64,000 nt of DNA, from positions 62,001 to 126,000 of the forward strand of contig LCGZ01000002.1 of the NCBI GenBank assembly GCA_001000065.1, written 5' to 3'. The position numbers and the translations under genes are program-made. The DNA comes from a candidate division TM6 bacterium GW2011_GWF2_43_87. Its GTDB lineage: Bacteria > Babelota > Babeliae > Babelales > Babelaceae. Positions 29,946 to 38,206 of the stretch are shown one piece after another (the first letter of the stretch is position 1; each line of letters begins with the position of its first letter). A model generated the notes under the pieces. It was given only the letters and a program-made list of their open reading frames with translations. It was not told the origin of the DNA and did no database searches.

Positions 29946-30911
29946 CTACCGGTTTCTCATCCGATCCGCATGTTCCTCAAAGGATTGGATCTTATACACA
30001 AATTTAAAAGGCCGCTCTCGCGCACCTGTTCCATCCACAAAAATGCCTTCTATTTCAACATAGGCCGGAATGAGCACATTCAACTCTTTTTTCATCTGAG
30101 CAGGAATCCACGCATCCGCCACATTTAATTTCTTTTCCTCCTCTTTTTCCTTAGCCTTCTGATCCGCCGGTGATTTATTAGCGGTTGCTTGAGCTGGTGG
30201 TTGATTTTTCTGAGGCCCTTTTTGAGGTCCCTGCTGCCCTGCAGGAGGAGTCGTAGACTTATCTTTAGGTGGAGTCTTCTGCTTTGGTTTTATTTTAGGC
30301 GCAAGTAAGCGCATTGAACAGGTTTTGATACGCCGCATTAGCGTAAAAGAAGGCACACCTTCTTCAAATTTTTTAAGTGGGAGCCGAATATCAGGCGACT
30401 GTTGCCGCACTAATTTTAACAATTCTGGAGAATTCTCGTCCGGCATTGTCCGATAAAGCACCTGCATCCGATACGGATCTTTCCGCCTAAAGCCAACCAG
30501 CCTAGTAGTCGTAATAAAACTCATAGTCAACAAGCGCTTACCCTCAATCTTGCTATAAAAAGCAATCGGCTTAGGCTCAGTATCAGAAGAGGAAGCAGAA
30601 GGCGTTTGCGCGGCTTGAGCTGGAGGCGTTGCCGGAGCACCCTTCTTACCAGCCGCACCTTTCTTTTTACTTTGCGACGGCGGCTTTCTTTCATACAATA
30701 CATCTGGTGCGTAAATCGCCGATATATCCCGTTCTAACTGATCATACGCCAGGGGAATAGCTTCGGTATAATCCAATACAGCATCAACCGTCTGTGAGAC
30801 TTTGGTCGTGTTTCGTAAAAAGCTAAAAAGCGCAATCGACATCATAGATGCTATCATAAGGGCAATAGAAATCTCGATCAGCGTCATACCTAAAGTAGAT
30901 TTTTTAATCAT
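29946..30911 (-). CDS. gspJ: Type II secretion minor pseudopilin GspJ-like
   Basis: This 321-residue protein has a prepilin cleavage site STLG before MTLIEISIALMIA, with Glu at +5. The gene order and a length above that of GspH and GspI fit GspJ. The central part is unusual: a long low-complexity Pro/Gln/Lys/Ala-rich insertion between about residues 205 and 250 and another Ala/Pro/Ser stretch near 85-115, making it longer than typical GspJ (about 200). It overlaps gspI by 4 nt. Confidence 0.8.
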   Translation of the reverse strand: MIKKSTLGMTLIEISIALMIASMMSIALFSFLRNTTKVSQTVDAVLDYTEAIPLAYDQLERDISAIYAPDVLYERKPPSQSKKKGAAGKKGAPATPPAQAAQTPSASSSDTEPKPIAFYSKIEGKRLLTMSFITTTRLVGFRRKDPYRMQVLYRTMPDENSPELLKLVRQQSPDIRLPLKKFEEGVPSFTLMRRIKTCSMRLLAPKIKPKQKTPPKDKSTTPPAGQQGPQKGPQKNQPPAQATANKSPADQKAKEKEEEKKLNVADAWIPAQMKKELNVLIPAYVEIEGIFVDGTGARERPFKFVYKIQSFEEHADRMRNR

Positions 30912-31330
30912 GGGGTAAGGACCTTCTTAGGCGGCGGTTTAACTACCAAAAAGCTAATCAACCGCTCTTTTTGAGGTTGCGACCTTAGTTCATACTCAGC
31001 CTCAACAGCCACTATACGTCCTTGTGGGAAAACGGCCAAAGCGGACTGTTCTGCACATTTTTTGACATTCACCGTTATACGCATAGGCGGATATTCAACC
31101 TGTTTCTCAAACTGCTCACCCTTCTCAAACTTAGCATCCCGAGTAAGCTCAACGCAAAAATTGCGCATTTCAATCATAGAAGATACCAACATAAATGCTA
31201 TACCAGATCGACGCAATACCGCCAACTGTGATCGCACCAAGGGTACAGAAAGAAACGCAAAGACAACCATAGCCGCCATTACCTCAATAAAGGTAAATCC
31301 TTCGGACTTATGATTTTTTAATCCCATCAC
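30908..31330 (-). CDS. gspI: Type II secretion minor pseudopilin GspI-like
   Basis: This 140-residue protein has a cleavage site KSEG before FTFIEVMAAMVVFAFLSVPL, with Glu at +5. The small size and the position between gspH and gspJ match GspI. It overlaps the upstream gspH by 23 nt and gspJ by 4 nt, so expression is probably coupled. It would pack with GspJ and GspK at the pseudopilus tip. Confidence 0.8.
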   Translation of the reverse strand: MMGLKNHKSEGFTFIEVMAAMVVFAFLSVPLVRSQLAVLRRSGIAFMLVSSMIEMRNFCVELTRDAKFEKGEQFEKQVEYPPMRITVNVKKCAEQSALAVFPQGRIVAVEAEYELRSQPQKERLISFLVVKPPPKKVLTP

Positions 31331-31856
31331 TTACCTCAAACCGTTTAGAGAAAGGATTTATTGTCAAAATCTTAACGTCGTCCCGATCCTCTTCTCCCAA
31401 CCCAATAGTCACATCTTGGACATAGCCATTATTATCGACCACAAAGAAAACCTGCTTGGTCTTCATTCCACCTGCAAGCTCATCCTGGTTTTTCTCGATA
31501 ACAAAGCTCTTAAAGACCATAGCGCCTGGAATAGCACACGATGTCTTTAAAACACCGCCCACAACGGGCTCATAGCGAACCGTAATCAGATCTTTTAAAA
31601 GACCCTTCTTGGCCGCCTTTTCAAGCGAGACTCTCTGCTTATCAAAATCAAACAGTAGACGATGAACAGAGTTGGTTTCTATGGCATTTTTAACGGCGGA
31701 TTGCACCATTGTATTCAAATCCGCGATAAATAGCCGGCGGCGATCCGGTGGCCTTTTAAAAAGTGCAGGTACTGCAATCGCCGCCATTAATCCAATGATA
31801 AACAGAGCTATAGTGATCTCAATAAGGGTCATTCCCTTGCTACACGCTCTCCGCAT
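31308..31856 (-). CDS. gspH: Type II secretion minor pseudopilin GspH-like
   Basis: This 182-residue protein has a prepilin signal CSKG before MTLIEITIALFIIGLMAAIAV and a GspH-like body (LFIADLNTMVQSAVKNAIETN). The position immediately after gspG and before gspI is the canonical place for GspH. It overlaps gspG by 17 nt and gspI by 23 nt. Confidence 0.8.
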   Translation of the reverse strand: MRRACSKGMTLIEITIALFIIGLMAAIAVPALFKRPPDRRRLFIADLNTMVQSAVKNAIETNSVHRLLFDFDKQRVSLEKAAKKGLLKDLITVRYEPVVGGVLKTSCAIPGAMVFKSFVIEKNQDELAGGMKTKQVFFVVDNNGYVQDVTIGLGEEDRDDVKILTINPFSKRFEVSDGIKKS

Positions 31857-32283
31857 CTACCCACTCGTCTTGAGGACTTCCCTCACCATTTCTGCCCCAT
31901 GAATAGAGTTTGTACGGTGGTCGCTGCCCTGGAGCATTTCGTTGATACACAATTGGGTTACTCCACCCGTCAATCAAATCAATCTCATCGTTAAGGTAAG
32001 GTTCTTTCCACCGAGCTGCAACCTTAGGATCCGAAGGACGAGTTATAAGGTCTTGCACCGTTGCAGGAAGCGTTGCAGTATCAATTCTATAACTCTCAAT
32101 AGCCGTTTTCACGCCACGCAAAACCGTCTCAGTCTTAAGCCTTTTTGCCTTCGCTAACTGCTTGGTAACCTGAGGTATTATCATAGCAATAACAAGGCCT
32201 ATAATCAGCAAACCAATAGCTATTTCTATAAGGGTCATCCCGGTAGCGCGATCGCGCCGCTGCCTTATCTGAGTATATTCCAT
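31840..32283 (-). CDS. gspG: Type II secretion major pseudopilin GspG
   Basis: This 147-residue protein is the main subunit of the periplasmic pseudopilus. The prepilin site is RATG before MTLIEIAIGLLIIGLV. The C-terminus carries the GspG hallmark LYSWGRNGEGS and a DGWSNPIVY segment, the part that binds calcium in known GspG. The upstream QDLITRP-type segment is also conserved in the family. It follows gspF after about 54 nt. Confidence 0.9.
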   Translation of the reverse strand: MEYTQIRQRRDRATGMTLIEIAIGLLIIGLVIAMIIPQVTKQLAKAKRLKTETVLRGVKTAIESYRIDTATLPATVQDLITRPSDPKVAARWKEPYLNDEIDLIDGWSNPIVYQRNAPGQRPPYKLYSWGRNGEGSPQDEWVDAESV

Positions 32284-32337
32284 ACAATACCTCGCTTAAA
32301 AAAAATTAAACTTATGTAAAACCGTATTTCCTAAATA

Positions 32338-33555
32338 TCATCCACCAAGAGCCGTCGAAAGCCCAAGAATAGGCTTCATAATTGCTATGATCACAAAACC
32401 CACCACTCCGGCCATAACTACCATCATTATCGGGTCTAAACGTGCCACAAGCCCGTCGCTCCATTCGTTCAACTCACCTTCATAATGTTGTGCAACGGCA
32501 GTAAGCATAGCATCCAATTTCCCGCTCTGTTCGCCCGTATTGATAAGATAAATAGCCATAGAGGGGAAAATGTCAGTCTTCTTAAGATATTCTGCAACTT
32601 TCCCCTGCTTAATAATCTGCTCTCGAGCCGATTTAAGCGCCTTTACCAATACCTTGTTGTCGACAATATTACAGACAATATCAAGCGATTCAGATAACCC
32701 AACCCCTGCCTCTAACAACAGGCCCAATGTCCGACTAAACTGTACTACTGCCCCCATACGCGCAAAGTATTTTATAATCGGAACATGCAGCTTAATTGTA
32801 TCCATCCTATAGGCACCCGCAGGAGTCGCCTTCCAAAAGCGAAATGCCAGGTAGCCGCCCACAAAAATGAAGGCCAATAAAATATAATGTCCCGTCAAAA
32901 AATTTGATATGCCTACCAAAAGACGTGTAGCAAACGGAAGCTCCGCTTTCTGGTCCTCGAATATCTTTGCAATCGGAGGAACTACAACTGTAAGAAGACC
33001 TGTAACAATTATAAGGACAATACTTAACTGAATAATAGGGTAGGTTAAAGCCCCCGTTATCTTACTACTTAACTCCTGCTGTTTTTCAAGATAGTTCGTC
33101 AATCGATCCAAAACCAATTCTAGCTTACCGCTAGCTTCACCCGCTCGTATAAGTTGAATATACAGAGGCTCGAAAACCTTAGGGTATGCGGCAAGACCTT
33201 CTGCCAATGATCGGCCTTCTTTAAGACCATCACGCAATGCAACCGAAATGTTTCGCAATTGCCCCTCAGTCTGATCGACCAAAAGAGTCAACGCATCCAC
33301 AATAGGAATACCAGAGCGTAACAACACACCTAGCTGCCTAGTAAAAAATATCTTATCTTTAACGGTAACCGATTTTTCAAACAGCTGTTTAAAGGAGAAA
33401 GATTTTTTTGCCTCTTCGCTTGCCAAATTTATGGAAACAACAAAAAGTCCGCTGCGCATCAACTGCTCGCGAACCTGTTTTGTAGATGACGCATCGAGAG
33501 ATCCCGCAACTTTCTTGCCATCTCTTGAGAATGCGTGGTAAATATATAAAGCCAT
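32338..33555 (-). CDS. gspF: Type II secretion inner-membrane platform protein GspF
   Basis: This protein of about 405 residues is the inner-membrane platform of the secretion machine and homologous to PilC. It starts at the ATG at 33555 (MALYIYHAFSRDGKKVAGSL) with AAGGAT upstream. Two repeated T2SSF domains are visible, each with a conserved region of the FTRQLGVLLRSGIPI and FSRTLGLLLEAGVGL kind, followed by GEASGKLE and GEQSGKLD. Three transmembrane segments include VVVPPIAKIF and the C-terminal MMVVMAGVVGFVIIAIMKPIL. It is first in the cluster. GspC, D, E, L and M are not in the window. Confidence 0.92.
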   Translation of the reverse strand: MALYIYHAFSRDGKKVAGSLDASSTKQVREQLMRSGLFVVSINLASEEAKKSFSFKQLFEKSVTVKDKIFFTRQLGVLLRSGIPIVDALTLLVDQTEGQLRNISVALRDGLKEGRSLAEGLAAYPKVFEPLYIQLIRAGEASGKLELVLDRLTNYLEKQQELSSKITGALTYPIIQLSIVLIIVTGLLTVVVPPIAKIFEDQKAELPFATRLLVGISNFLTGHYILLAFIFVGGYLAFRFWKATPAGAYRMDTIKLHVPIIKYFARMGAVVQFSRTLGLLLEAGVGLSESLDIVCNIVDNKVLVKALKSAREQIIKQGKVAEYLKKTDIFPSMAIYLINTGEQSGKLDAMLTAVAQHYEGELNEWSDGLVARLDPIMMVVMAGVVGFVIIAIMKPILGLSTALGG

Positions 33556-33586
33556 AGAATATCCTTGTGCAGCGGCGAACAACACC

Positions 33587-33616
33587 TTATACTACCACTG
33601 TTTATACTACCACTGT
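33587..33616 (-). promoter_or_regulatory. Duplicated extended -10 element upstream of gspF
   Basis: A perfect tandem duplication of 15 bp (33587-33601 and 33602-33616). On the minus strand each copy reads ACAGTGGTAGTATAA, containing TGG-TAGTAT. It lies about 30 nt upstream of the gspF start, in the divergent region shared with the gene at 33666. Confidence 0.5.
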
Positions 33617-33665
33617 TGTTTGCACTGTACAAAAAAATAACCCTTTCTGTCTATAGGGAATCGAT

Positions 33666-34712
33666 ATGAAAACAAAATTTCTTTTTGCGCACGTTTTAAT
33701 TATCGCTTCTGCCACGGCAGCCTGCACTCTTGCACACGCTTCTAAGCCTCGCGCAAAAAAACCACTTCACGCTCCGCAAGAAATAAGGGAGGTTTTGCCT
33801 GTTAAGCCAATGCTTCGCCCACACGTTACTGCAGAAGCCGAAAAGTCGGTCGAACAGATCTTAAATGACTATCTGCGTCCAGTTGAGTTTTCAAAGCAAG
33901 GGCTTTCAACCTTCTTTAGAAACTGCTTTCTAACTACACTTTACGCTGAACGCTTTCTGCCAGCCTGCTGGGTACATCTTATGGATTTTATAAAGTTTGG
34001 AACCGAAACGCACAAAGACCGCGCCTTTATTACCGCCAGCTTTTCACTCTTCCAACAACGGCTCAGCGCCTGTTACTGGGTAAATCCTTACACCCTGTTA
34101 ACCTTTCTTGAACAAGCACCTGAATTGCTAGCACCCTACTGCAGCCCAGAAAAAAATGAACAGGATTTAAAAATACTCAAACGTGAACTACGTGACGCTC
34201 TTGCCAACAACTTTGGACAACTAAAAAAAGATCCTGAAATCTTTTTAGATGCAACCAGCCGAAAGATTTTAGCTAGCCTATCTGCTAACAATGATGCAGG
34301 GTCTGTGCGAGAACTTCAAAACCGCATGACACAACTATTACATTCTGCAATCAGCAAGCTTATTTGGAACCCCAAAGAAAAACTGGATATCTGGACCTCG
34401 GTCACTTCCATTGGAAATCGTATCCAGATCCTTTATGATGCAAATTTAATCACACATGTTGACGATCTTAATCTGCTTATCTGGGAACTATTAAACCGCT
34501 TTAACTATTTTGTAGACTGCGCCGGTTCACAACTACCCGAAAGCTTCTATAAGGCTATTCAAGACGATGTTATTGCAAAAAAGCACAACTTTCTCCTGCT
34601 TGGTGAGCGTGAACCTGAGTTCACATCTAAAGAAGACTTTTTACTTCAAACCATCGTGTTAAAGGGATTGGTAAAATCGCATGCGTATGACGCTGGGCTT
34701 AGAATGGAATAG
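33666..34712 (+). CDS. Exported protein of unknown family
   Basis: This 348-residue protein has a signal peptide (FLFAHVLIIASATAACTLAHA) followed by a Lys/Pro-rich linker and a helical domain from about residue 55. Trp/Cys/Tyr residues cluster in FLPACWVHLMDFIKFG and SACYWVNPYTLL. No catalytic motif or known family was recognised. It is divergent from gspF and could be co-regulated with type II secretion through the shared intergenic region (inference only). Confidence 0.6.
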   Translation: MKTKFLFAHVLIIASATAACTLAHASKPRAKKPLHAPQEIREVLPVKPMLRPHVTAEAEKSVEQILNDYLRPVEFSKQGLSTFFRNCFLTTLYAERFLPACWVHLMDFIKFGTETHKDRAFITASFSLFQQRLSACYWVNPYTLLTFLEQAPELLAPYCSPEKNEQDLKILKRELRDALANNFGQLKKDPEIFLDATSRKILASLSANNDAGSVRELQNRMTQLLHSAISKLIWNPKEKLDIWTSVTSIGNRIQILYDANLITHVDDLNLLIWELLNRFNYFVDCAGSQLPESFYKAIQDDVIAKKHNFLLLGEREPEFTSKEDFLLQTIVLKGLVKSHAYDAGLRME

Positions 34713-34747
34713 ATTAACTCTAAACCACCATCAAAAACATTGAAGAC

Positions 34748-34804
34748 AAAAAAAGGTAAGGGAGAGAAATTTCTGCCACATGTGCAGAGAAATCTCTCTC
34801 CCTT
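34748..34804. terminator. Hairpin terminator between convergent genes
   Basis: Arms starting AAGGGAGAGA (34758) and ending TCTCTCCCTT (34804) form a long, slightly imperfect stem. On the minus strand it runs into a T7 tract (A-run at 34748-34754), so it is a good intrinsic terminator for the minus-strand gene. Confidence 0.75.
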
Positions 34805-34821
34805 AAGGGTGAATTTAAGCC

Positions 34822-35136
34822 TTATTTAACGACAAACCATACAGGTATGCCAATAACCACGGTGCCATCCTGCATCTTCTGACCATACTTTGTAAGCATG
34901 TCAGCCTTCAAAGTCGCATCTGAATCCGCAGCGGCTTGAATGGCGGCTTGGATTTTTTCGTGTGCTCCAACCTTATCGTATGCATCCTTCAAGGTTGAGA
35001 GGAATTTGTTATCGCGTTCATCTGTAACGGCTTGTTGTTCATCCTGAGCTGGCGCAACCGCTACTTGATCGTCCGCAAAAATAGCAAATCCTGAAAGTAA
35101 CACTAACGGTAAAATAACACCGAATATTTTTTTCAT
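34822..35136 (-). CDS. Small exported protein, unknown function
   Basis: This protein of about 104 residues starts at the ATG at 35136 (MKKIFGVILPLVLLSGFAIFA), 10 nt after AAGGGGAG; a reading from 35217 adds an improbable hydrophobic N-terminus. After the signal peptide come an acidic, Gln-rich stretch and a helix (LSTLKDAYDKVGAHEKIQ), then a C-terminal strand (GTVVIGIPVWFVVK). No family was recognised. Confidence 0.6.
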   Translation of the reverse strand: MKKIFGVILPLVLLSGFAIFADDQVAVAPAQDEQQAVTDERDNKFLSTLKDAYDKVGAHEKIQAAIQAAADSDATLKADMLTKYGQKMQDGTVVIGIPVWFVVK

Positions 35137-35377
35137 GGGATAACTGCTCCCCTTATAAAAGAGACCTAAAATAACTATAACCGCCCCAATGCTAACATAG
35201 CGGTTATTGAAGTGCAAGAGGGAACATAGAGAAAAACTCTTACAAAGCGCCCTGCCCTTATGTCTAAACTAGAATAGGAGAACCCAAAACCTATAAAAAG
35301 GCCTAAGTCATAAAATTTATTTCTTTTTGCACCACCATTTTTATTCTGCGTACGCCGCACGCATTGGCTACCCCAAC

Positions 35378-35410
35378 CCTATTGAGAAGCTAGCAGTAGC
35401 TCTCAATAGG
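35378..35410. terminator. Hairpin in gene-free stretch
   Basis: CCTATTGAGA pairs with TCTCAATAGG, continued by GCT/AGC after a bulged A, with a 6-nt loop. There is no T-tract after it. It may be an orphan terminator or part of a small RNA. Confidence 0.35.
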
Positions 35411-35516
35411 CACTAATGAACTATGGGAAACGGTTAAAGAGGAATTAAAGAAGCTATAAATAAGTCCCTCGCTTTCACTGATCTCAAAAATTTTACTCCA
35501 AAAAATTCTTTGCCCC

Positions 35517-35545
35517 TTTACAATACTTATTTCAAATGGTAAAAT
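35517..35545 (+). promoter_or_regulatory. Sigma70-type promoter for 805-residue ankyrin gene
   Basis: TTTACA at 35517-35522, a 17-nt spacer, TAAAAT at 35540-35545, about 66 nt before the ATG. AAAGGAAA lies 8-14 nt before the ATG as ribosome site. Confidence 0.55.
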
Positions 35546-35611
35546 AATATTAACGTCTTAATGACGTATTTTTCAAAAAAACAATGCTTTAAAAAATAAA
35601 GGAAATAAAAA

Positions 35612-38029
35612 ATGTCTACCCACTCTTTAATAAAATCAATTTTTGCAATTGCTGCCCTTTTAAATGCAGGGCACTCCTATTCGCAAAACAGTCAACGTCT
35701 AATTAAAGAAACTGAGACCACAAACACTCAACCATTCTCTCAGAGCCCCACACCATCAAGCCCTGTTTTAGAGCTTATGCAAAAAATGGATACCATGTAT
35801 ACGGATAAAAACATCTCAATCACCCCTCAAGACGTTGAGAAAATATTCAAACAAAAAGCCAACCTCAACGAAAGAGCCTCTGAAACCGGCGACACCCTGT
35901 TACACTATCTTGCCGATGCTCCCATAAATTACGAAGGTCTTATGGAGGGGGCAGAAACTCTTCTTAAGAACGGAGCGCTTATTCTTCCCAACAACTACAA
36001 TGAAACGCCAGTTCATATCGCCGCCCGCAAAGGCAATGTTGCAATGCTCAAACTATTAGTGAAATATACTAAAAAAGAAGACATCTACGCTTTAGTCAAC
36101 CAACCCACAAAAATCATTACAGACGACGAAGATGAATTTGGCCTTATAACTCCTTTACATCAGGCAGCAAGCTGTTGTGGTTGCAAAAAATGCATCAATC
36201 AAAGAGGCCGCGACCCACGTGGTGCCGTAAAATTTCTTATCGAACAGGGTGCAAGAATTGATGCAAAAGATTCTGAAGGGAGCACTCCAGTACTCTACAC
36301 GGCCTCACTCCCCGTTCTAAAGTTTTTTGTCGAAGAGATGAACTGTTCCATTTTCGATGAGATCAATAATTATGGTTACGACCTACTTGACACGGCTTTT
36401 TATTATAATTGCACAGAGATGCTATCTTATCTGATTAACAAGGGCCTTTCACTTGATGCGCCACACGCCCAATCAATGCTTTCAAGAATCTACATTAACC
36501 AAGAAGACATGATTCCAGTTCTACTCAATAATGGTGCAGATATAAACAAAATAGACAACTCAGGATGGCCTATTATTGAACGAATTGTCTACAACGCCAA
36601 TCTTAATCCTAAAAAGTATTTTAACGCATATCTAGAATTCATCACATTCCTCGTAAACAAAGGCGCTTATATCAAGGTACTAGCCAAAGCTATCGACTAT
36701 TTCGACCTTAGCAAGCCTAATAGCACAGCACTCATTGAACATCTAACAAATTTAGGATTCGATCTCAACAGTCCAGATAATTTTGGAGAAACTATACTCA
36801 CTAAAGCGGCGCAACAAGACCTACCAAACAGAGTCATCTTTCTTTTAAAAAAAGGAGCAAACCCTTATATCACCGATACGTTCGGAAAACGCCCTATAAT
36901 GCATGCAAAAAGCATAGCAACGCTTAAGGCCTTTATTGACAGTGATATACACTCTTACAAAACTAATTCTGACGACACCTTACACGCACCCGGCAACCTT
37001 ATGCTGTCACTCGATAACAACGGAAAAACACTTCTACACTATGCCGTCGAACAAGGCTCTACTGAAATGACCACCTATCTTTTAAAAAATGGGCTTCTCA
37101 CATGGATTAACAAACCTGATGCTGTCGGAAGGGCTCCCCTCTATTACATTGATCCACGAGAGGACTCTGCATATGACCTAGCAAAATTGCTGCTCGATAA
37201 CGGCGCATTAATCGATGAAAAAAACACCTATAGGTTCTCCACTGCCACGACTCACATCATCCATAAACTTAATTCTGAGGCCTTCTCCCTCGATGAGTTC
37301 AAAAAAATAACTAAATTTATTGATTATCTCTTATCTAAGGGCGCTGACATCAATGTAGGAATCGAATCATTCTATAAACCCGTGATCGATAATTTCGAAC
37401 TTACCCATCCCCTTGCCGACCATCTTTTAACCTATCTTGCAAAGCATGGCGCAAACCTCAACCACCAACAGCTCACCTCTGGCGATACATTATTACACAA
37501 AGCCGCCTATGAGAAACTTCCTGACATGATCGTTCTTTTGATTAACCTCGGAGCCAACTGGAACCTATTAAATAACGTAGGAGAATCTTCTCCCTCATTA
37601 ATCATGGACACCTGGAACAATCTCAAGAATCGCAATGTTCACTGTGAAAAAATTATTAAAACAATTCTCACAAAACTAGCAGGTTATCCCCTAGAGCTTC
37701 CATTCAAAAAGCCCGTCGACACGGCCGTTATTAATGGCTTCTTGATTGCATTGGATTGCGCACAGGTAAAAACTATTGCACACGACACTCTTGAATATGT
37801 GTGCTACCAATTCATCAAAGCCATTAGTACTAAAGAAAAGCTCTCACTCACAAACCAAGAAAAGATTCTCTGTGACCAGTATTTCACCATGCGTCCCGAA
37901 GGTTTTAGAGAGGTGATTATTCAACAACTCAATTTCTCTAAAAATATGCACAACCATCAAAAAACACTCTTTTCAGGAATGAACAAGAACTTCTTCCACG
38001 ACATTAAAACAGATTTAAAGAAGAAATAA
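35612..38029 (+). CDS. Secreted ankyrin-repeat protein with Cys cluster
   Basis: This 805-residue protein has a signal peptide (LIKSIFAIAALLNAGHSYS). Ten or more ankyrin repeats run from about residue 70 to 680, for example ETPVHIAARKGNVAMLKLLV, GKTLLHYAVEQGSTEMTTYLL and GDTLLHKAAYEKLPDMIVLL. One repeat carries an insertion with C188, C189, C191 and C194 (CCGCKKC), which could bind a metal. The last 110 residues form a non-repeat helical tail. It is probably an exported protein-interaction effector. It ends before a double terminator-like region. Confidence 0.85.
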   Translation: MSTHSLIKSIFAIAALLNAGHSYSQNSQRLIKETETTNTQPFSQSPTPSSPVLELMQKMDTMYTDKNISITPQDVEKIFKQKANLNERASETGDTLLHYLADAPINYEGLMEGAETLLKNGALILPNNYNETPVHIAARKGNVAMLKLLVKYTKKEDIYALVNQPTKIITDDEDEFGLITPLHQAASCCGCKKCINQRGRDPRGAVKFLIEQGARIDAKDSEGSTPVLYTASLPVLKFFVEEMNCSIFDEINNYGYDLLDTAFYYNCTEMLSYLINKGLSLDAPHAQSMLSRIYINQEDMIPVLLNNGADINKIDNSGWPIIERIVYNANLNPKKYFNAYLEFITFLVNKGAYIKVLAKAIDYFDLSKPNSTALIEHLTNLGFDLNSPDNFGETILTKAAQQDLPNRVIFLLKKGANPYITDTFGKRPIMHAKSIATLKAFIDSDIHSYKTNSDDTLHAPGNLMLSLDNNGKTLLHYAVEQGSTEMTTYLLKNGLLTWINKPDAVGRAPLYYIDPREDSAYDLAKLLLDNGALIDEKNTYRFSTATTHIIHKLNSEAFSLDEFKKITKFIDYLLSKGADINVGIESFYKPVIDNFELTHPLADHLLTYLAKHGANLNHQQLTSGDTLLHKAAYEKLPDMIVLLINLGANWNLLNNVGESSPSLIMDTWNNLKNRNVHCEKIIKTILTKLAGYPLELPFKKPVDTAVINGFLIALDCAQVKTIAHDTLEYVCYQFIKAISTKEKLSLTNQEKILCDQYFTMRPEGFREVIIQQLNFSKNMHNHQKTLFSGMNKNFFHDIKTDLKKK

Positions 38030-38062
38030 GTATTTTTAGCGTAACCCCATTGTAAAAAACCA

Positions 38063-38096
38063 CAGGCTCTCTACTTTTAGTAGGGGGCCTGTTTTC
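38063..38096 (+). terminator. Intrinsic terminator after ankyrin gene
   Basis: CAGGCTCTCTAC pairs with GTAGGGGGCCTG (two or three G-T pairs) around a 5-nt loop, followed by TTTTC. It lies 35 nt after the ankyrin stop. Confidence 0.7.
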
Positions 38097-38152
38097 ATAA
38101 AAACCCCTTCAAAAATTTTTCTTCCCACCCCATTGCAAAAAACCCAAGACCA

Positions 38153-38180
38153 CCTACCCTAGTAGGGGATGCTTTTTTTT
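38153..38180 (+). terminator. Second terminator-like hairpin with T8
   Basis: CCTAC/GTAGG around a 4-nt loop is followed by a T8 run. The upstream flank CCCCATTG-AAAAAAC and the TAGTAGGGG arm repeat those of the first terminator, indicating local duplication. It lies just ahead of tdk, so it could attenuate entry into tdk. Confidence 0.5.
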
Positions 38181-38206
38181 CACAGATTTTTTAAAGGAAT
38201 TTTGCT

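Larger units (their letters stand above)
35137..35611. other. 475-nt gene-free stretch with one hairpin and a promoter
   Basis: No convincing coding region is seen on either strand. A hairpin with a 13-bp stem (one bulged A) lies at 35378-35410, and the ankyrin-gene promoter is at 35517-35545. A small RNA could lie here, but nothing beyond the hairpin supports it. Confidence 0.5.
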
